Shown here: positions 54,821 through 62,781 of the stretch, piece after piece | Numbering within the stretch: the first letter of the stretch is position 1 | How the letters are laid out: every line of letters begins with the position of its first letter | NCBI RefSeq assembly: GCF_006715565.1 | Contig: NZ_VFNL01000001.1 | Coordinates: forward strand, 310,001 to 374,000 | Length of the DNA: 64,000 bases | Source: Microbacterium sp. SLBN-154 | GTDB lineage: Bacteria > Actinomycetota > Actinomycetes > Actinomycetales > Microbacteriaceae | Reading direction: 5' to 3' | Notes under the pieces: model-generated | The model's input: the letters and a program-made list of their open reading frames with translations, nothing else | Database searches by the model: none | Told to the model about the DNA's origin: nothing | Translations under genes and position numbers: made by a program

Positions 54821-55972
54821 TTACTTCGCTCCGATCCGGGGGATGCCGCCATAGGCGCCGACCAGACGCACCGCGCCCCCGTCGACCCCCTTCGCGCCCT
54901 GTTCGAACTCGCCGTCCGGCACGGGGCCGTCGCCGACGACGCCGACCTGCCATGTGGCGATGCCCGCGCGCACGAGCGCCGCGGTTGCGGCAGGCGCTGT
55001 CTCGGGGGCGACGACGGCGAAGAATCCGATGCCGAGGTTCCAGGTGCCCTCGGTCGCGGTGAGCGGGAGGTCGCCGAGGTCGGCGAGCACCTGGAACACC
55101 GCGGGGGGCTCCCACGTCGAGCGGTCGACCTCGACCCAGCTGCCGCGCGGCAGCACGCGCGCGAGGTTGGCGGCGATGCCGCCGCCCGTGACGTGGCTGA
55201 GTGCGTGCACCCCGTCGCCGACCTCGTCGATGAGGTCGAGCAGCGGACGGGTGTAGAGGCGGGTGGGTTCGAGCAGAGCCTCACCCCAGGTCATCCCGAA
55301 ATCGGCGGCCCGATCGCCGTAGCCGATGCCGGCACCGGCGACGATGTGGCGGATGAGGGAGTAGCCGTTCGAATGCGGACCACTCGAGGCGAGGGCGAGG
55401 ACGACATCGCCCGGGCGCACGCGCTCGGGCCCGAGAACAGCGGATGCCTCGACGACACCGGTCGCGGCACCGGCGACGTCGTAGTCGTTCGGCCCGAGAA
55501 GTCCCGGGTGCTCGGCGGTCTCGCCACCCACGAGCGCCGCTCCCGTCTCGCTGCAGCCGCGGGCGATCCCCGCGACGATGTCGGCGATGCGGGCCGGGAC
55601 GACCTTGCCGCAGGCGATGTAGTCGGTCATGAACAGCGGTCGGGCGCCGACCACGGCGATGTCGTCGATGACCATGCCCACGAGGTCGAGACCGATGGTG
55701 TCGTGCTTGTCGATCGCCTGCGCGATCGCGACCTTCGTCCCCACGCCGTCTGTGCTCGTCGCGAGCAGCGGCCGCTCGTATCCGCGCAGCGCCGAGGCGT
55801 CGAAGAGACCGGCGAAGCCGCCGACCCCGCCCAGCACCTCGGGGCCGTGGGTGCGCGCGACGGCGCCCTTCATCAGCTCCACGGCCAGGTCGCCCGCCGC
55901 GGTGTCGACGCCCGCAGCCGCGTAGGGATTCTCGGGAGAGGAGGGGGAAGTGTCGCCAGAGATGCGGTCCAC
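54821..55972 (-). CDS. purM: Phosphoribosylformylglycinamidine cyclo-ligase
   Basis: This AIR synthetase closes the imidazole ring in purine synthesis. It has 383 residues. NPYAAAGVDTAAGDLAVELM, then LLATSTDGVGTKVAIA and GMVIDDIAVVGARPLFMTDY, are the PurM signatures, with GGETAEHPG further on. GTG at 55972 is preceded by a minus-strand -10 at 6 nt, so the purM-purF message is probably leaderless. I see no PurR box or purine riboswitch. Confidence 0.97.
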   Translation of the reverse strand: MDRISGDTSPSSPENPYAAAGVDTAAGDLAVELMKGAVARTHGPEVLGGVGGFAGLFDASALRGYERPLLATSTDGVGTKVAIAQAIDKHDTIGLDLVGMVIDDIAVVGARPLFMTDYIACGKVVPARIADIVAGIARGCSETGAALVGGETAEHPGLLGPNDYDVAGAATGVVEASAVLGPERVRPGDVVLALASSGPHSNGYSLIRHIVAGAGIGYGDRAADFGMTWGEALLEPTRLYTRPLLDLIDEVGDGVHALSHVTGGGIAANLARVLPRGSWVEVDRSTWEPPAVFQVLADLGDLPLTATEGTWNLGIGFFAVVAPETAPAATAALVRAGIATWQVGVVGDGPVPDGEFEQGAKGVDGGAVRLVGAYGGIPRIGAK

Positions 55973-55978
55973 CCGCTC

Positions 55979-55984
55979 AGCCTA
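55979..55984 (-). promoter_or_regulatory. -10 element of leaderless purM-purF operon
   Basis: Minus-strand TAGGCT is followed by 6 nt and GTG at 55972. Confidence 0.55.
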
Positions 55985-56006
55985 CCCGCGCCCAAACAGC
56001 GGCCTT

Positions 56007-56012
56007 TACACT
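56007..56012 (+). promoter_or_regulatory. -10 element of leaderless 201-aa gene
   Basis: TACACT is followed by 6 nt and ATG at 56019. It shares a 46-bp divergent gap with purM. Confidence 0.55.
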
Positions 56013-56018
56013 GGCGGC

Positions 56019-56624
56019 ATGGGCGGTGCCGGCGGTCCGGAGTGGCTGATCCGCGAGGACGCGGGTCGGCCGGTGCTGATCGCCCTCTACCTGCGACAGG
56101 CCCTTGGGATCCGGTCGCCCGACGAGCTGCCGCCGCTTCGTGGCATCCCTTCCCGTGTCAACGATCGGAACGAGAAGGCGCAGTCGCTCCTGGAGCGGCA
56201 GTGGCGGGAGTTCTGGGCGCTGACCGTCGAGCCGCAGGCGCACCCGTCGCCCGTGCCGCTCGACCTCGTCGACGGGTTCGGCGTCTACGTCGCCCTCCCC
56301 ACCGAGGGGATGGACGAGCTGCGCGAGGCGATCGTGCCGCACGCGGCGGAGGCCGTCGCCTTCGCCGAGGACGTGCATGCGCGATACAGCCGCGAGGCCG
56401 GGTCGCACAGCGCGTATCGCGCGTACGCCAGCGCGATCGCCGAGCACGAGCGGCAGGTGGGTCGACGCGCGCATTCGTTCGAGTTGAACGTGCAGGTGCT
56501 TCCCCTCGCCCAGCGGGGGGTGTGGTGGATCGGATCGCTCACGATCGCCGTCACCGACGGGCTGCGCGGCGACATCGCGGCGTTCGACACCGCGATTCAC
56601 CCGATCATCGCCGAGCTGGCGTGA
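56019..56624 (+). CDS. Conserved hypothetical protein, 201 aa
   Basis: This soluble protein opens with WLIREDAGRPVLIALYLRQA and SPDELPPLRGIPSRV. Mid-protein there is a helix with AEAVAFAEDVHARYSREAG, and near the end FELNVQVLPLAQRGVWWIGS, then LTIAVTDGLRGDI. The pattern suggests an alpha/beta fold with conserved Trp residues. I do not recognise a family. It is divergent from purM and ends 3 bp from the convergent membrane protein gene. Confidence 0.75.
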   Translation: MGGAGGPEWLIREDAGRPVLIALYLRQALGIRSPDELPPLRGIPSRVNDRNEKAQSLLERQWREFWALTVEPQAHPSPVPLDLVDGFGVYVALPTEGMDELREAIVPHAAEAVAFAEDVHARYSREAGSHSAYRAYASAIAEHERQVGRRAHSFELNVQVLPLAQRGVWWIGSLTIAVTDGLRGDIAAFDTAIHPIIAELA

Positions 56625-56627
56625 GGA

Positions 56628-56972
56628 TCAGTCCTCGCGGGTGAGGGTGTGGTCCACGCGCACCTGACGTGTGCGGCGCCCCGAGGTGCGGTCGAGGATG
56701 AGCGCGACGGCGCCCATCACCGCCAGACCGACGGGGATGAAGATCAGCAGCAGGAAGCCGAACACCTGGCCGCTGGAGTACTCCAGCCCGGTGTTGTCGC
56801 TCACCTGCGCGGAGCCGTTGAAGCCGAAGGTGAGGATGAGGGCGGTGAGGATGCCGAGTGCGGCGCCGACCAGCAGGAAGGCGGAGTACTTCGGCGATCG
56901 GCGCACCGACACGGTCTCGACCTCATCCCGGGCGGGGGGACGGAGGTCGGGACGACGCGGCTCATCTGCCAT
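56628..56972 (-). CDS. Small membrane protein, two helices, 114 aa (paralogue of 57047 gene)
   Basis: This protein has 114 residues: a hydrophilic head, two transmembrane helices (FLLVGAALGILTALILTFGF and FGFLLLIFIPVGLAVMGAVA) and a basic tail with RRTRQVRVDHTLTRED. VRRSPKYSAFLLVGAALGI matches VHRSPRYGRFLVIGVLSGV in the next gene upstream, so the two are tandem paralogues. The start at 56972 follows ACAATGGGGGC, like its neighbour. The function is unknown. Confidence 0.82.
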   Translation of the reverse strand: MADEPRRPDLRPPARDEVETVSVRRSPKYSAFLLVGAALGILTALILTFGFNGSAQVSDNTGLEYSSGQVFGFLLLIFIPVGLAVMGAVALILDRTSGRRTRQVRVDHTLTRED

Positions 56973-57046
56973 GCCCCCATTGTCCCACCCCGAGCTTCGG
57001 GCGGCGTCGCGCCGGTGCGGGCGCGGTCGGGCCCGCAGGGGCGACG

Positions 57047-57478
57047 TCAGCGCGGTCGCTTCTTCGGGTCGGGGTCGGCAGGCCGCCACGGCGGCGGATC
57101 GTCGGAGACCGGGCGGCGCAGATCGTCGACGAGCGTCGTGTCGCGCTGCGCCTGCAGCATCCGTCTCCGCCTGCTGATGACGGCGTCGACGACCAGCACC
57201 ACGAGCGCGGAGACGAGCAGGCCGAGCCCGGCGAAGACGACGCTCAGCACCCCGGCGACGCGGAACGCGCCCCCGAGGCTGTCGGAGGCGGGGCCGCCGG
57301 GGTTGCCGACGAAGACGTAGAGGAGGGCCAGCGCGACACCCGACAGCACGCCGATGACGAGGAACCGGCCGTAGCGCGGCGAGCGATGGACGACGGCGGG
57401 GATGCGCTCTTCATCGACGACGTGTTCGTCGTCGGGGTTTCCCTGCCAGCCGTCGCGGCCGGCGCGGCCGCGCGCCAT
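57047..57478 (-). CDS. Small membrane protein, two helices, 143 aa (paralogue of 56628 gene)
   Basis: This protein has 143 residues. An acidic head (NPDDEHVVDEERIPAVV) is followed by helix 1 (FLVIGVLSGVALALLYVFVG), a Gly/Ser loop, helix 2 (AGVLSVVFAGLGLLVSALVV), then RRRRMLQAQRDTTLVDDLRR. The ATG at 57478 lies after ACAATGAGGGC, the same context as its paralogue. It sits 44 bp downstream of the SCP2-like gene in the same direction, so a three-gene unit is likely. The function is unknown. Confidence 0.82.
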   Translation of the reverse strand: MARGRAGRDGWQGNPDDEHVVDEERIPAVVHRSPRYGRFLVIGVLSGVALALLYVFVGNPGGPASDSLGGAFRVAGVLSVVFAGLGLLVSALVVLVVDAVISRRRRMLQAQRDTTLVDDLRRPVSDDPPPWRPADPDPKKRPR

Positions 57479-57522
57479 GCCCTCATTGTGGCACCGGCGA
57501 TGAGGGGTGGGGGCCGCCGGGG

Positions 57523-57876
57523 TCAGGGCCGCAGCGGCAGGAGTGCGCTGATGTCGGCGCGGACCCCGGATGCCTGGATGCGGCCCGCCGCGGCGGCATC
57601 GGCCCACTGCTCGGCGCCGGTGGCGAGGGCGAGCCAGGTCGCGGCATCCATCTCCACCACGTTGGGCGGGGTTCCACGGGTGTGCCGCGGGCCCTCGATG
57701 ACCTGCACCGCCCCGAAGGGCGGGACCCGCACCTCGACCGAGTGGCCCGGCGCCTTCTCGGCGAGCAGCTGCAGGAGGTAGCGCACCGCCGTGGCCTGGG
57801 CCGGGCGTGGCGCCCCGGGCCGACGTGCGGCGTCGAGCGCGGCGCGCCCCTCGTCGGTGGTGATCTTCCGCGGCAT
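57523..57876 (-). CDS. Sterol carrier (SCP2)-like family protein
   Basis: This protein has 117 residues: an N-terminal basic helix [15 protein letters not shown], then [20 protein letters not shown] and [20 protein letters not shown], ending [18 protein letters not shown]. This is the SCP2/MDMPI C-terminal-like fold found in many actinobacteria, and the last segment (G.I.ASG.RAD) is typical. It may bind a hydrophobic ligand. The start codon lies 6 nt after a minus-strand -10, so it is probably leaderless. Confidence 0.85.
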   Translation of the reverse strand: MPRKITTDEGRAALDAARRPGAPRPAQATAVRYLLQLLAEKAPGHSVEVRVPPFGAVQVIEGPRHTRGTPPNVVEMDAATWLALATGAEQWADAAAAGRIQASGVRADISALLPLRP

Positions 57877-57882
57877 CCTCTC

Positions 57883-57888
57883 ACCGTA
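57883..57888 (-). promoter_or_regulatory. -10 element of leaderless SCP2-like gene
   Basis: Minus-strand TACGGT is followed by 6 nt and ATG at 57876. Confidence 0.5.
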
Positions 57889-57936
57889 CGCCGGGCCCTC
57901 GTGCCCGAGCGCCCGTGGCGCCTCGGCGCGCATCGA

Positions 57937-57942
57937 TAGGCT
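57937..57942 (+). promoter_or_regulatory. -10 element of leaderless purD
   Basis: TAGGCT is followed by 6 nt and GTG at 57949. The hexamer is identical to that of purM. Confidence 0.55.
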
Positions 57943-57948
57943 GGCCGG

Positions 57949-59211
57949 GTGAGAATCCTGGTCCTCGGCGCGGGAGCCCGCGAGCACGCCATCGTCCTTG
58001 CCCTCCGCAGCGAGGAGGCGCAGCACGAGATCTTCGCCGCCCCGGGCAACGCCGGCATCGCCCGGGATGCGACGATCGTCGAGCTCGACCCCGACAGCCC
58101 CACCGCCGTGACGTCGTTCGCGCTGGCCCAGAACATCGATCTCGTCGTGATAGGCCCCGAGGCGCCCCTCGTCGCAGGCGTGGCCGACGCGGTGCGCGAG
58201 CGCGGCATCCCCGCCTTCGGCCCGAGTCGCGCCGCTGCGCGGCTCGAGGGGTCGAAGGCGTTCGCGAAGCGGATCATGGAGGCCGCGGGCGTGCCGACCG
58301 GGCGCGCCCTGCGGGCCCGCACCCTCGACGAGGTGGCCGCCGCGCTCGACGACGTCGGCGCACCGCACGTGGTCAAGGCCGACGGCCTCGCCGCCGGGAA
58401 GGGCGTCATCGTCACCGACGACCGCGCCGCCGCCCTCGCTCATGCCGAGATGTACCTGCCGACCGGTCCGGTGCTGATCGAGGAGTTCCTCGCCGGGCCC
58501 GAGGTGTCGCTGTTCTTCCTCAGCGACGGCGACCGGGTGCTGCCCCTCAGCCCCGCCCAGGACTTCAAGCGCCTCGCCGACGGCGACGCCGGCCCCAACA
58601 CCGGCGGCATGGGCGCGTACTCCCCGCTGCCGTGGCTGGCCGATCGGTTCGGCAGCGAGGAGGCCTTCGTCGACCTCGTCACGACCGAGGTCGCCGCACC
58701 CGTCATCAGCCAGCTGGATGCCGAGGGCACCCCGTTCATCGGACTGCTCTACGCCGGCCTCATCGTCACCGACGCAGGCGTGAAGGTCATCGAGTTCAAC
58801 GCGCGCTTCGGCGACCCCGAAACGCAGGTCGTGCTTCCCCGCCTCGCCGAACCGCTGTCGGAGCTGCTGCTGGCCGCCGCCTCGGGCCGGCTCGAAGGTC
58901 TCGCGCGCCCGCGGTTCAGCGACGCCAAGGCGGTGACCGTGGTGCTCGCGAGCGAGGGATACCCTGCGGGTCCGGTCACCGGCCGGGTCATCGAGGGGAC
59001 GGATGCCGCGGCGAGCGTCGCGGGGGTGCACCTGGCCCACGCGGCGACCCGGGTCGAGGGTGACGACCTCGTCGCCACGGGCGGCCGGGTGCTGAATGTG
59101 GTCGCCGTCGCACCGACCTTCGCCGAGGCGCGCGATCGCGCCTACGACGCGATGGGCCGCATCACACTCGAGGGCGGGCAGTTCCGCACCGACATCGCCG
59201 CGCAGGCCTGA
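57949..59211 (+). CDS. purD: Phosphoribosylamine-glycine ligase
   Basis: This GAR synthetase joins glycine to phosphoribosylamine, the second step of purine synthesis. It has 420 residues. The N-terminus [17 protein letters not shown] and the segment [20 protein letters not shown] are diagnostic. The ATP-grasp core includes [28 protein letters not shown] and [20 protein letters not shown]. The GTG start lies 6 nt after a -10. It is divergent from the SCP2-like gene and points towards purC. Confidence 0.97.
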   Translation: MRILVLGAGAREHAIVLALRSEEAQHEIFAAPGNAGIARDATIVELDPDSPTAVTSFALAQNIDLVVIGPEAPLVAGVADAVRERGIPAFGPSRAAARLEGSKAFAKRIMEAAGVPTGRALRARTLDEVAAALDDVGAPHVVKADGLAAGKGVIVTDDRAAALAHAEMYLPTGPVLIEEFLAGPEVSLFFLSDGDRVLPLSPAQDFKRLADGDAGPNTGGMGAYSPLPWLADRFGSEEAFVDLVTTEVAAPVISQLDAEGTPFIGLLYAGLIVTDAGVKVIEFNARFGDPETQVVLPRLAEPLSELLLAAASGRLEGLARPRFSDAKAVTVVLASEGYPAGPVTGRVIEGTDAAASVAGVHLAHAATRVEGDDLVATGGRVLNVVAVAPTFAEARDRAYDAMGRITLEGGQFRTDIAAQA

Positions 59212-59215
59212 CCCG

Positions 59216-59286
59216 TCCCGGTCGCCGAGCGGCGTCCCCGGTCGTTGAGCGAGCGCAGCGAGACGAAACGTCCCGGTCGTTGAGCA
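59216..59286 (+). repeat. Three direct repeats of a CCCGGTCGTTGAGC-type element
   Basis: The word (T/C)CCCGGTCG(T/C)(T/C)GAGC occurs near 59216 (degenerate), 59236 and 59271. Between the last two lies GAGCGCAGCGAGACGAAACG, a stretch I recognise as part of an interspersed repeat common in this group of actinobacteria. The rest of the 214-bp purD-purC gap shows only the purC promoter. Confidence 0.7.
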
Positions 59287-59413
59287 GGGTGTTGCGGGTG
59301 ACATGCACCGCCAGAGCGGCCGCCGGCGAGCTCAGTCCGACGCGACGCACGCGCGTTTCCGCTCCTCGCTCGACGATGACGATGACCGAGCCGCGGCACG
59401 CGGAGCGGGTCGG

Positions 59414-59419
59414 GATAAT
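59414..59419 (+). promoter_or_regulatory. -10 element of leaderless purC
   Basis: GATAAT is followed by 6 nt and GTG at 59426. Confidence 0.55.
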
Positions 59420-59425
59420 GGGCGG

Positions 59426-60286
59426 GTGACCCTCCCCTCTACGCTTCCCGGCTGGCGGCACGTCTACTCCGGCAAGGTGCGTGACCTGTACCTCCCCACC
59501 GACGAGCCAGAAGACCGGATGCTGGTGGTCGCGAGCGACCGGGTGAGCGCGTTCGACCACGTGCTCTCCCCCGGCATTCCCGGCAAGGGCGAGCTGCTCA
59601 CGCGGCTGAGCCTGTGGTGGTTCGACCGCCTCGGGGTGCCGAACCATCTTCGGGAGGGAGAGATCCCCGCGGAGGTGCGCGGGCGGACGATGCTCACCCG
59701 GCGCCTGGAGATGCTGCCGGTGGAGTGCGTCGTCCGCGGCTACCTGACGGGATCGGGCTGGGCGGAGTATCAGCAGCACGGCACGGTCTGCGACATCCCT
59801 CTTCCCGCCGGTCTCGGAAACGGCGACCGCCTGCCCGAGCCCCTCTTCACCCCCGCGTACAAGGCGCCGCTGGGCGAGCATGACGAGAACATCTCGTTCG
59901 ACCGCACGGTCGACCTCGTCGGTCGTGAGCGCGCCGAAGAGCTGCGCGATGCCTCGCTCGACATCTACCGCCGCGCGGCGGCTATCGCCGAAGAACGTGG
60001 CCTCATCCTCGCCGACACCAAGTTCGAGTTCGGCGTCGACGACGCCGGCGTGCTGCGCCTGGCCGACGAGGTGCTGACCAGTGACTCGTCGCGGTACTGG
60101 GATGCCGAGGCCTGGGCGAGCGGCACCACTCCCGAGGAGCGGATGGCGAGCTTCGACAAGCAGATCGTCCGCGACTGGCTCGCCGCGCACTGGGACCGCA
60201 CCGGTGCCCCGCCCGCGCTCCCCGCCGAGATCGTCGAGCGCACCGCCGACCGCTATCGCGAGCTGATCGACCGCCTCACCGCCTGA
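59426..60286 (+). CDS. purC: Phosphoribosylaminoimidazole-succinocarboxamide synthase
   Basis: This SAICAR synthetase adds aspartate to CAIR in purine synthesis. It has 286 residues. YSGKVRDLYLPTDEP is the ATP-binding start. SDRVSAFDHVLSPGIPGKG and VECVVRGYLTGSGWAEYQQ are the PurC signatures, and LADTKFEFGVDD provides the metal ligands. The GTG at 59426 is chosen since it opens the normal N-terminus and follows the -10; the longer upstream frame has no family similarity. Confidence 0.97.
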   Translation: MTLPSTLPGWRHVYSGKVRDLYLPTDEPEDRMLVVASDRVSAFDHVLSPGIPGKGELLTRLSLWWFDRLGVPNHLREGEIPAEVRGRTMLTRRLEMLPVECVVRGYLTGSGWAEYQQHGTVCDIPLPAGLGNGDRLPEPLFTPAYKAPLGEHDENISFDRTVDLVGRERAEELRDASLDIYRRAAAIAEERGLILADTKFEFGVDDAGVLRLADEVLTSDSSRYWDAEAWASGTTPEERMASFDKQIVRDWLAAHWDRTGAPPALPAEIVERTADRYRELIDRLTA

Positions 60287-60306
60287 GCCCCCGGCCCCGC
60301 CGCGCC

Positions 60307-61884
60307 TCAGGCGTTGCGCATCGCCTTCAACCGCGACAGCAGCACCGGGCCGGTGCGGTCGAGGGTCCGGCCGCCGACCACCATCCCCCCGGCGAAGACG
60401 ACGGCGCCCATCACAAGCCCGACGAGCCCTGCGATGAGGCCCAGCACCGTGTTCCCCGTGAAGAAGGCGATGAGCGCCATCACCACCGACGGCGCGGACA
60501 GCACGATCGCGATCAGCCAGATGCCCATGAAGATGAGCCCCTGGACGAAGGTCACCCCCGGTACCCGCTTGAACGGGTTGTCTCCGGGTGCGGCGACGGG
60601 CACCACGAACTGCGCCGAGGTCACCGCGCACACACCGTAGGAGATGCCGAGGACCCCGAGGCTCGCCCCCAGCACGGCGGGCGCCTGCGACCAGTCGCCC
60701 GAGAAGGCGAAGGGCAGCACGGCCCCTGCCACCGTGAGCGGCAGCGCCAGCGTCGCCGCGGCGAGGGTGCGCCCGAACCGGTCGGCGCGCCCCGAGACCC
60801 CGGTCGCCAGCTGGGTGCCGAAGGCGGTGCCGTCGTAGGAGATGTCGGCGTAGATGACGATGCCGATGACCAGCGCGATGAGCAGGCCGCTCCAGCTCAC
60901 GGCGCCCAGCGCGTCGCCGCCGCGGGAGTAGAACCACAGGATGACCGGGACGAGCGGAACGACGATGAGCTGGCGGAGGTAGCGGGGGTCGCGCAGCCAG
61001 TAGGTGAGCGACCGCGCGTAGATCGCCCCGAACCCTCCCGTCGGCACGCGCCCGAACCACCCGAGCGCGCCGGGCTTCGCTGCGGCCCCGCCGGCGTTGC
61101 GCGGCCGCACCAGCGCGTCTGCGAGCGCCCGGCGCCACAGCACCCAGAGGATCACGACGGTCCCGACCGCGATGAGGAACTTCACCAGGGCGGGCAGATA
61201 CTCGCCCGCCGCGGCGGCGGCCGGAATCGCCCACGCGGCGCCGAGCGGTGTCCACGAGACGACCTCGACGGCGATCGCCACCGTGTCGATGTTCAGCGCG
61301 AACCCGGTGGTGACCGCGATGATGATCGGGCCCGCGAGCACGAGGGGGATGAAGATCAGCACCCCCGCGATCTCGCGGAAGCGGCGGCCGCCGCTCAGCC
61401 CCACGGCGAGCGCGGCCATCGTGCGCGACGCGATGACCGCGGTGAGGATCGCCAGCGGGGCGGCGACGACCCAGGCGACGAGCGAGGCCGGGGTCCGCAT
61501 CCAGGTGGCGACGGTGGCGAGGGCGGCCACGGAGGTCACGATGCCCGGGATGCCGCAGATCCCCGCGAAGGTCAGTGCGACCATCATCCGGTCCACCGTC
61601 ATGGGGAAGGTGACGAGCCGGTCGGGCTCGAGCGTCGTGTCGACGCCGGCGACGAGGAGCGGTCCGAGCACCCACCCGAGCGTGACGAGGGCGCCCACCC
61701 CGACGACGATCGCCGATGCCAGATCGAGCGGTGCGGAGCCGAGCAATACCAGGCCGATGACGACGCCCGCCAGCATCCCGAGCCCGTAGACGCAGCCGAA
61801 GAGGAAGCCGACGAGCTGCCACGGGCTCCGCGCCAGCTGGTTGCCCAGCACGCGGAACCGCAGCCTCAGGAGTGTCGCAACCAT
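60307..61884 (-). CDS. ABC exporter permease, 525 aa
   Basis: This 525-residue integral membrane protein has about 12 hydrophobic segments in two halves, the size of large ABC-2-type permeases. It starts VATLLRLRFRVLGNQLARSP, a cytoplasmic amphipathic elbow, and ends RTLDRTGPVLLSRLKAMR. A central cytoplasmic region (about 255-300) contains LADALVRPRNAGG. The ATG at 61884 lies inside the end of the ATPase gene (19-bp overlap), so the two are one operon and presumably one exporter. The substrate is unknown. Confidence 0.85.
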   Translation of the reverse strand: MVATLLRLRFRVLGNQLARSPWQLVGFLFGCVYGLGMLAGVVIGLVLLGSAPLDLASAIVVGVGALVTLGWVLGPLLVAGVDTTLEPDRLVTFPMTVDRMMVALTFAGICGIPGIVTSVAALATVATWMRTPASLVAWVVAAPLAILTAVIASRTMAALAVGLSGGRRFREIAGVLIFIPLVLAGPIIIAVTTGFALNIDTVAIAVEVVSWTPLGAAWAIPAAAAAGEYLPALVKFLIAVGTVVILWVLWRRALADALVRPRNAGGAAAKPGALGWFGRVPTGGFGAIYARSLTYWLRDPRYLRQLIVVPLVPVILWFYSRGGDALGAVSWSGLLIALVIGIVIYADISYDGTAFGTQLATGVSGRADRFGRTLAAATLALPLTVAGAVLPFAFSGDWSQAPAVLGASLGVLGISYGVCAVTSAQFVVPVAAPGDNPFKRVPGVTFVQGLIFMGIWLIAIVLSAPSVVMALIAFFTGNTVLGLIAGLVGLVMGAVVFAGGMVVGGRTLDRTGPVLLSRLKAMRNA

Positions 61885-62648
61885 TCCGGCCCCTCCCCGT
61901 GGCGGCGACCGCCGACCAGTTCGACGAAGCGGTCCTGAAGCGACTGGCCTGCGCGCACATCGTCGACCGTCCCCGCGACGAGCAGGCGGCCGCCCGCGAC
62001 GACGGCGACGTGATCGCACATGCGCTGGACGAGGTCCATCGAGTGGCTCGAGACGATGACGGTGCCGCCGGTGGCGACGTAGCCGGTGAGGATATCCTGG
62101 ATGTTCGCCGCCGACACCGGGTCGACCGACTCGAAGGGCTCGTCGAGGACGAGGACGCGCGGGGCGTGCACGAGCGCACAGGCCAGCGCGATCTTCTTCG
62201 TCATGCCCGCGGAGTAGTCCACGACGAGCACGCCGGCGGCCTCGGTCATGTCCAGGAGCGACAGCAGGTCAGCCGTGCGACGCGCGATCTCGTCGTGCGG
62301 CAGACCGAAGAGCATGCCGGTGTAGGTCACCAGCTGCTCTCCGGTGAGGCGGTCGAAGAGCTTGACCCCGTCTGCGAGATTTCCGAGCATGCGCTTGGCC
62401 TCGACCGGATTCCGCCACACGTCGACCCCGTGGATGAAGGCCTGTCCCGCGTCGGGCTGCAGGAGCCCGGTCGCCATCGAGAGCGTGGTCGTCTTGCCGG
62501 CACCGTTGGGTCCGACCAAGCCGTAGAACGACCCGGTCGGGACGGTGAGGGTGAGTGCCTCGACGGCGACCTTCTCGCCGAAACGCTTGTGCAGACCAGT
62601 GAGTTGCATCGCCGCCGAGGGCGGTGCGGTGGTGCGGGAATCGTTCAC
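61866..62648 (-). CDS. ABC transporter ATP-binding protein
   Basis: This 260-residue ATPase partners the permease downstream. Walker A is GPNGAGKTTT near residue 49. The signature region is degenerate (VVDYSAGMTKKIALACAL, where YSAGM replaces LSGGQ). Walker B is VLVLDEPFESVDP and the switch His is in IVSSHSMD. The GTG at 62648 has GGAG 5 nt upstream. It is divergent from the nucleobase permease. The altered signature is seen in other ABC-2 ATPases with YSxGM and need not mean loss of activity. Confidence 0.92.
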   Translation of the reverse strand: MNDSRTTAPPSAAMQLTGLHKRFGEKVAVEALTLTVPTGSFYGLVGPNGAGKTTTLSMATGLLQPDAGQAFIHGVDVWRNPVEAKRMLGNLADGVKLFDRLTGEQLVTYTGMLFGLPHDEIARRTADLLSLLDMTEAAGVLVVDYSAGMTKKIALACALVHAPRVLVLDEPFESVDPVSAANIQDILTGYVATGGTVIVSSHSMDLVQRMCDHVAVVAGGRLLVAGTVDDVRAGQSLQDRFVELVGGRRHGEGPEWLRHS

Positions 62649-62742
62649 ATCGCTCCGTCCGTCAACGCGCCGGTATATCAGCGCCCGTACAGCATTCCGG
62701 AAACCGCTCGCCGCGGCAACTCGAGAGAGGCGCCCCGGCCGA

Positions 62743-62748
62743 TAGGGT
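62743..62748 (+). promoter_or_regulatory. -10 element of the nucleobase permease gene
   Basis: TAGGGT lies 33 bp before ATG 62782. In contrast to most promoters here, this gene has a real leader with GGAAGGAAG as ribosome-binding site. Confidence 0.4.
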
Positions 62749-62781
62749 GAGTCCCGCCATCCGCGGAAGGAAGACCCACCC

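Noticed and set aside
56628..57478. Trk potassium transporter subunits
   Set aside because: The proteins are only two-helix membrane proteins of 114 and 143 residues with no NAD-binding TrkA fold or TrkH pore helices.
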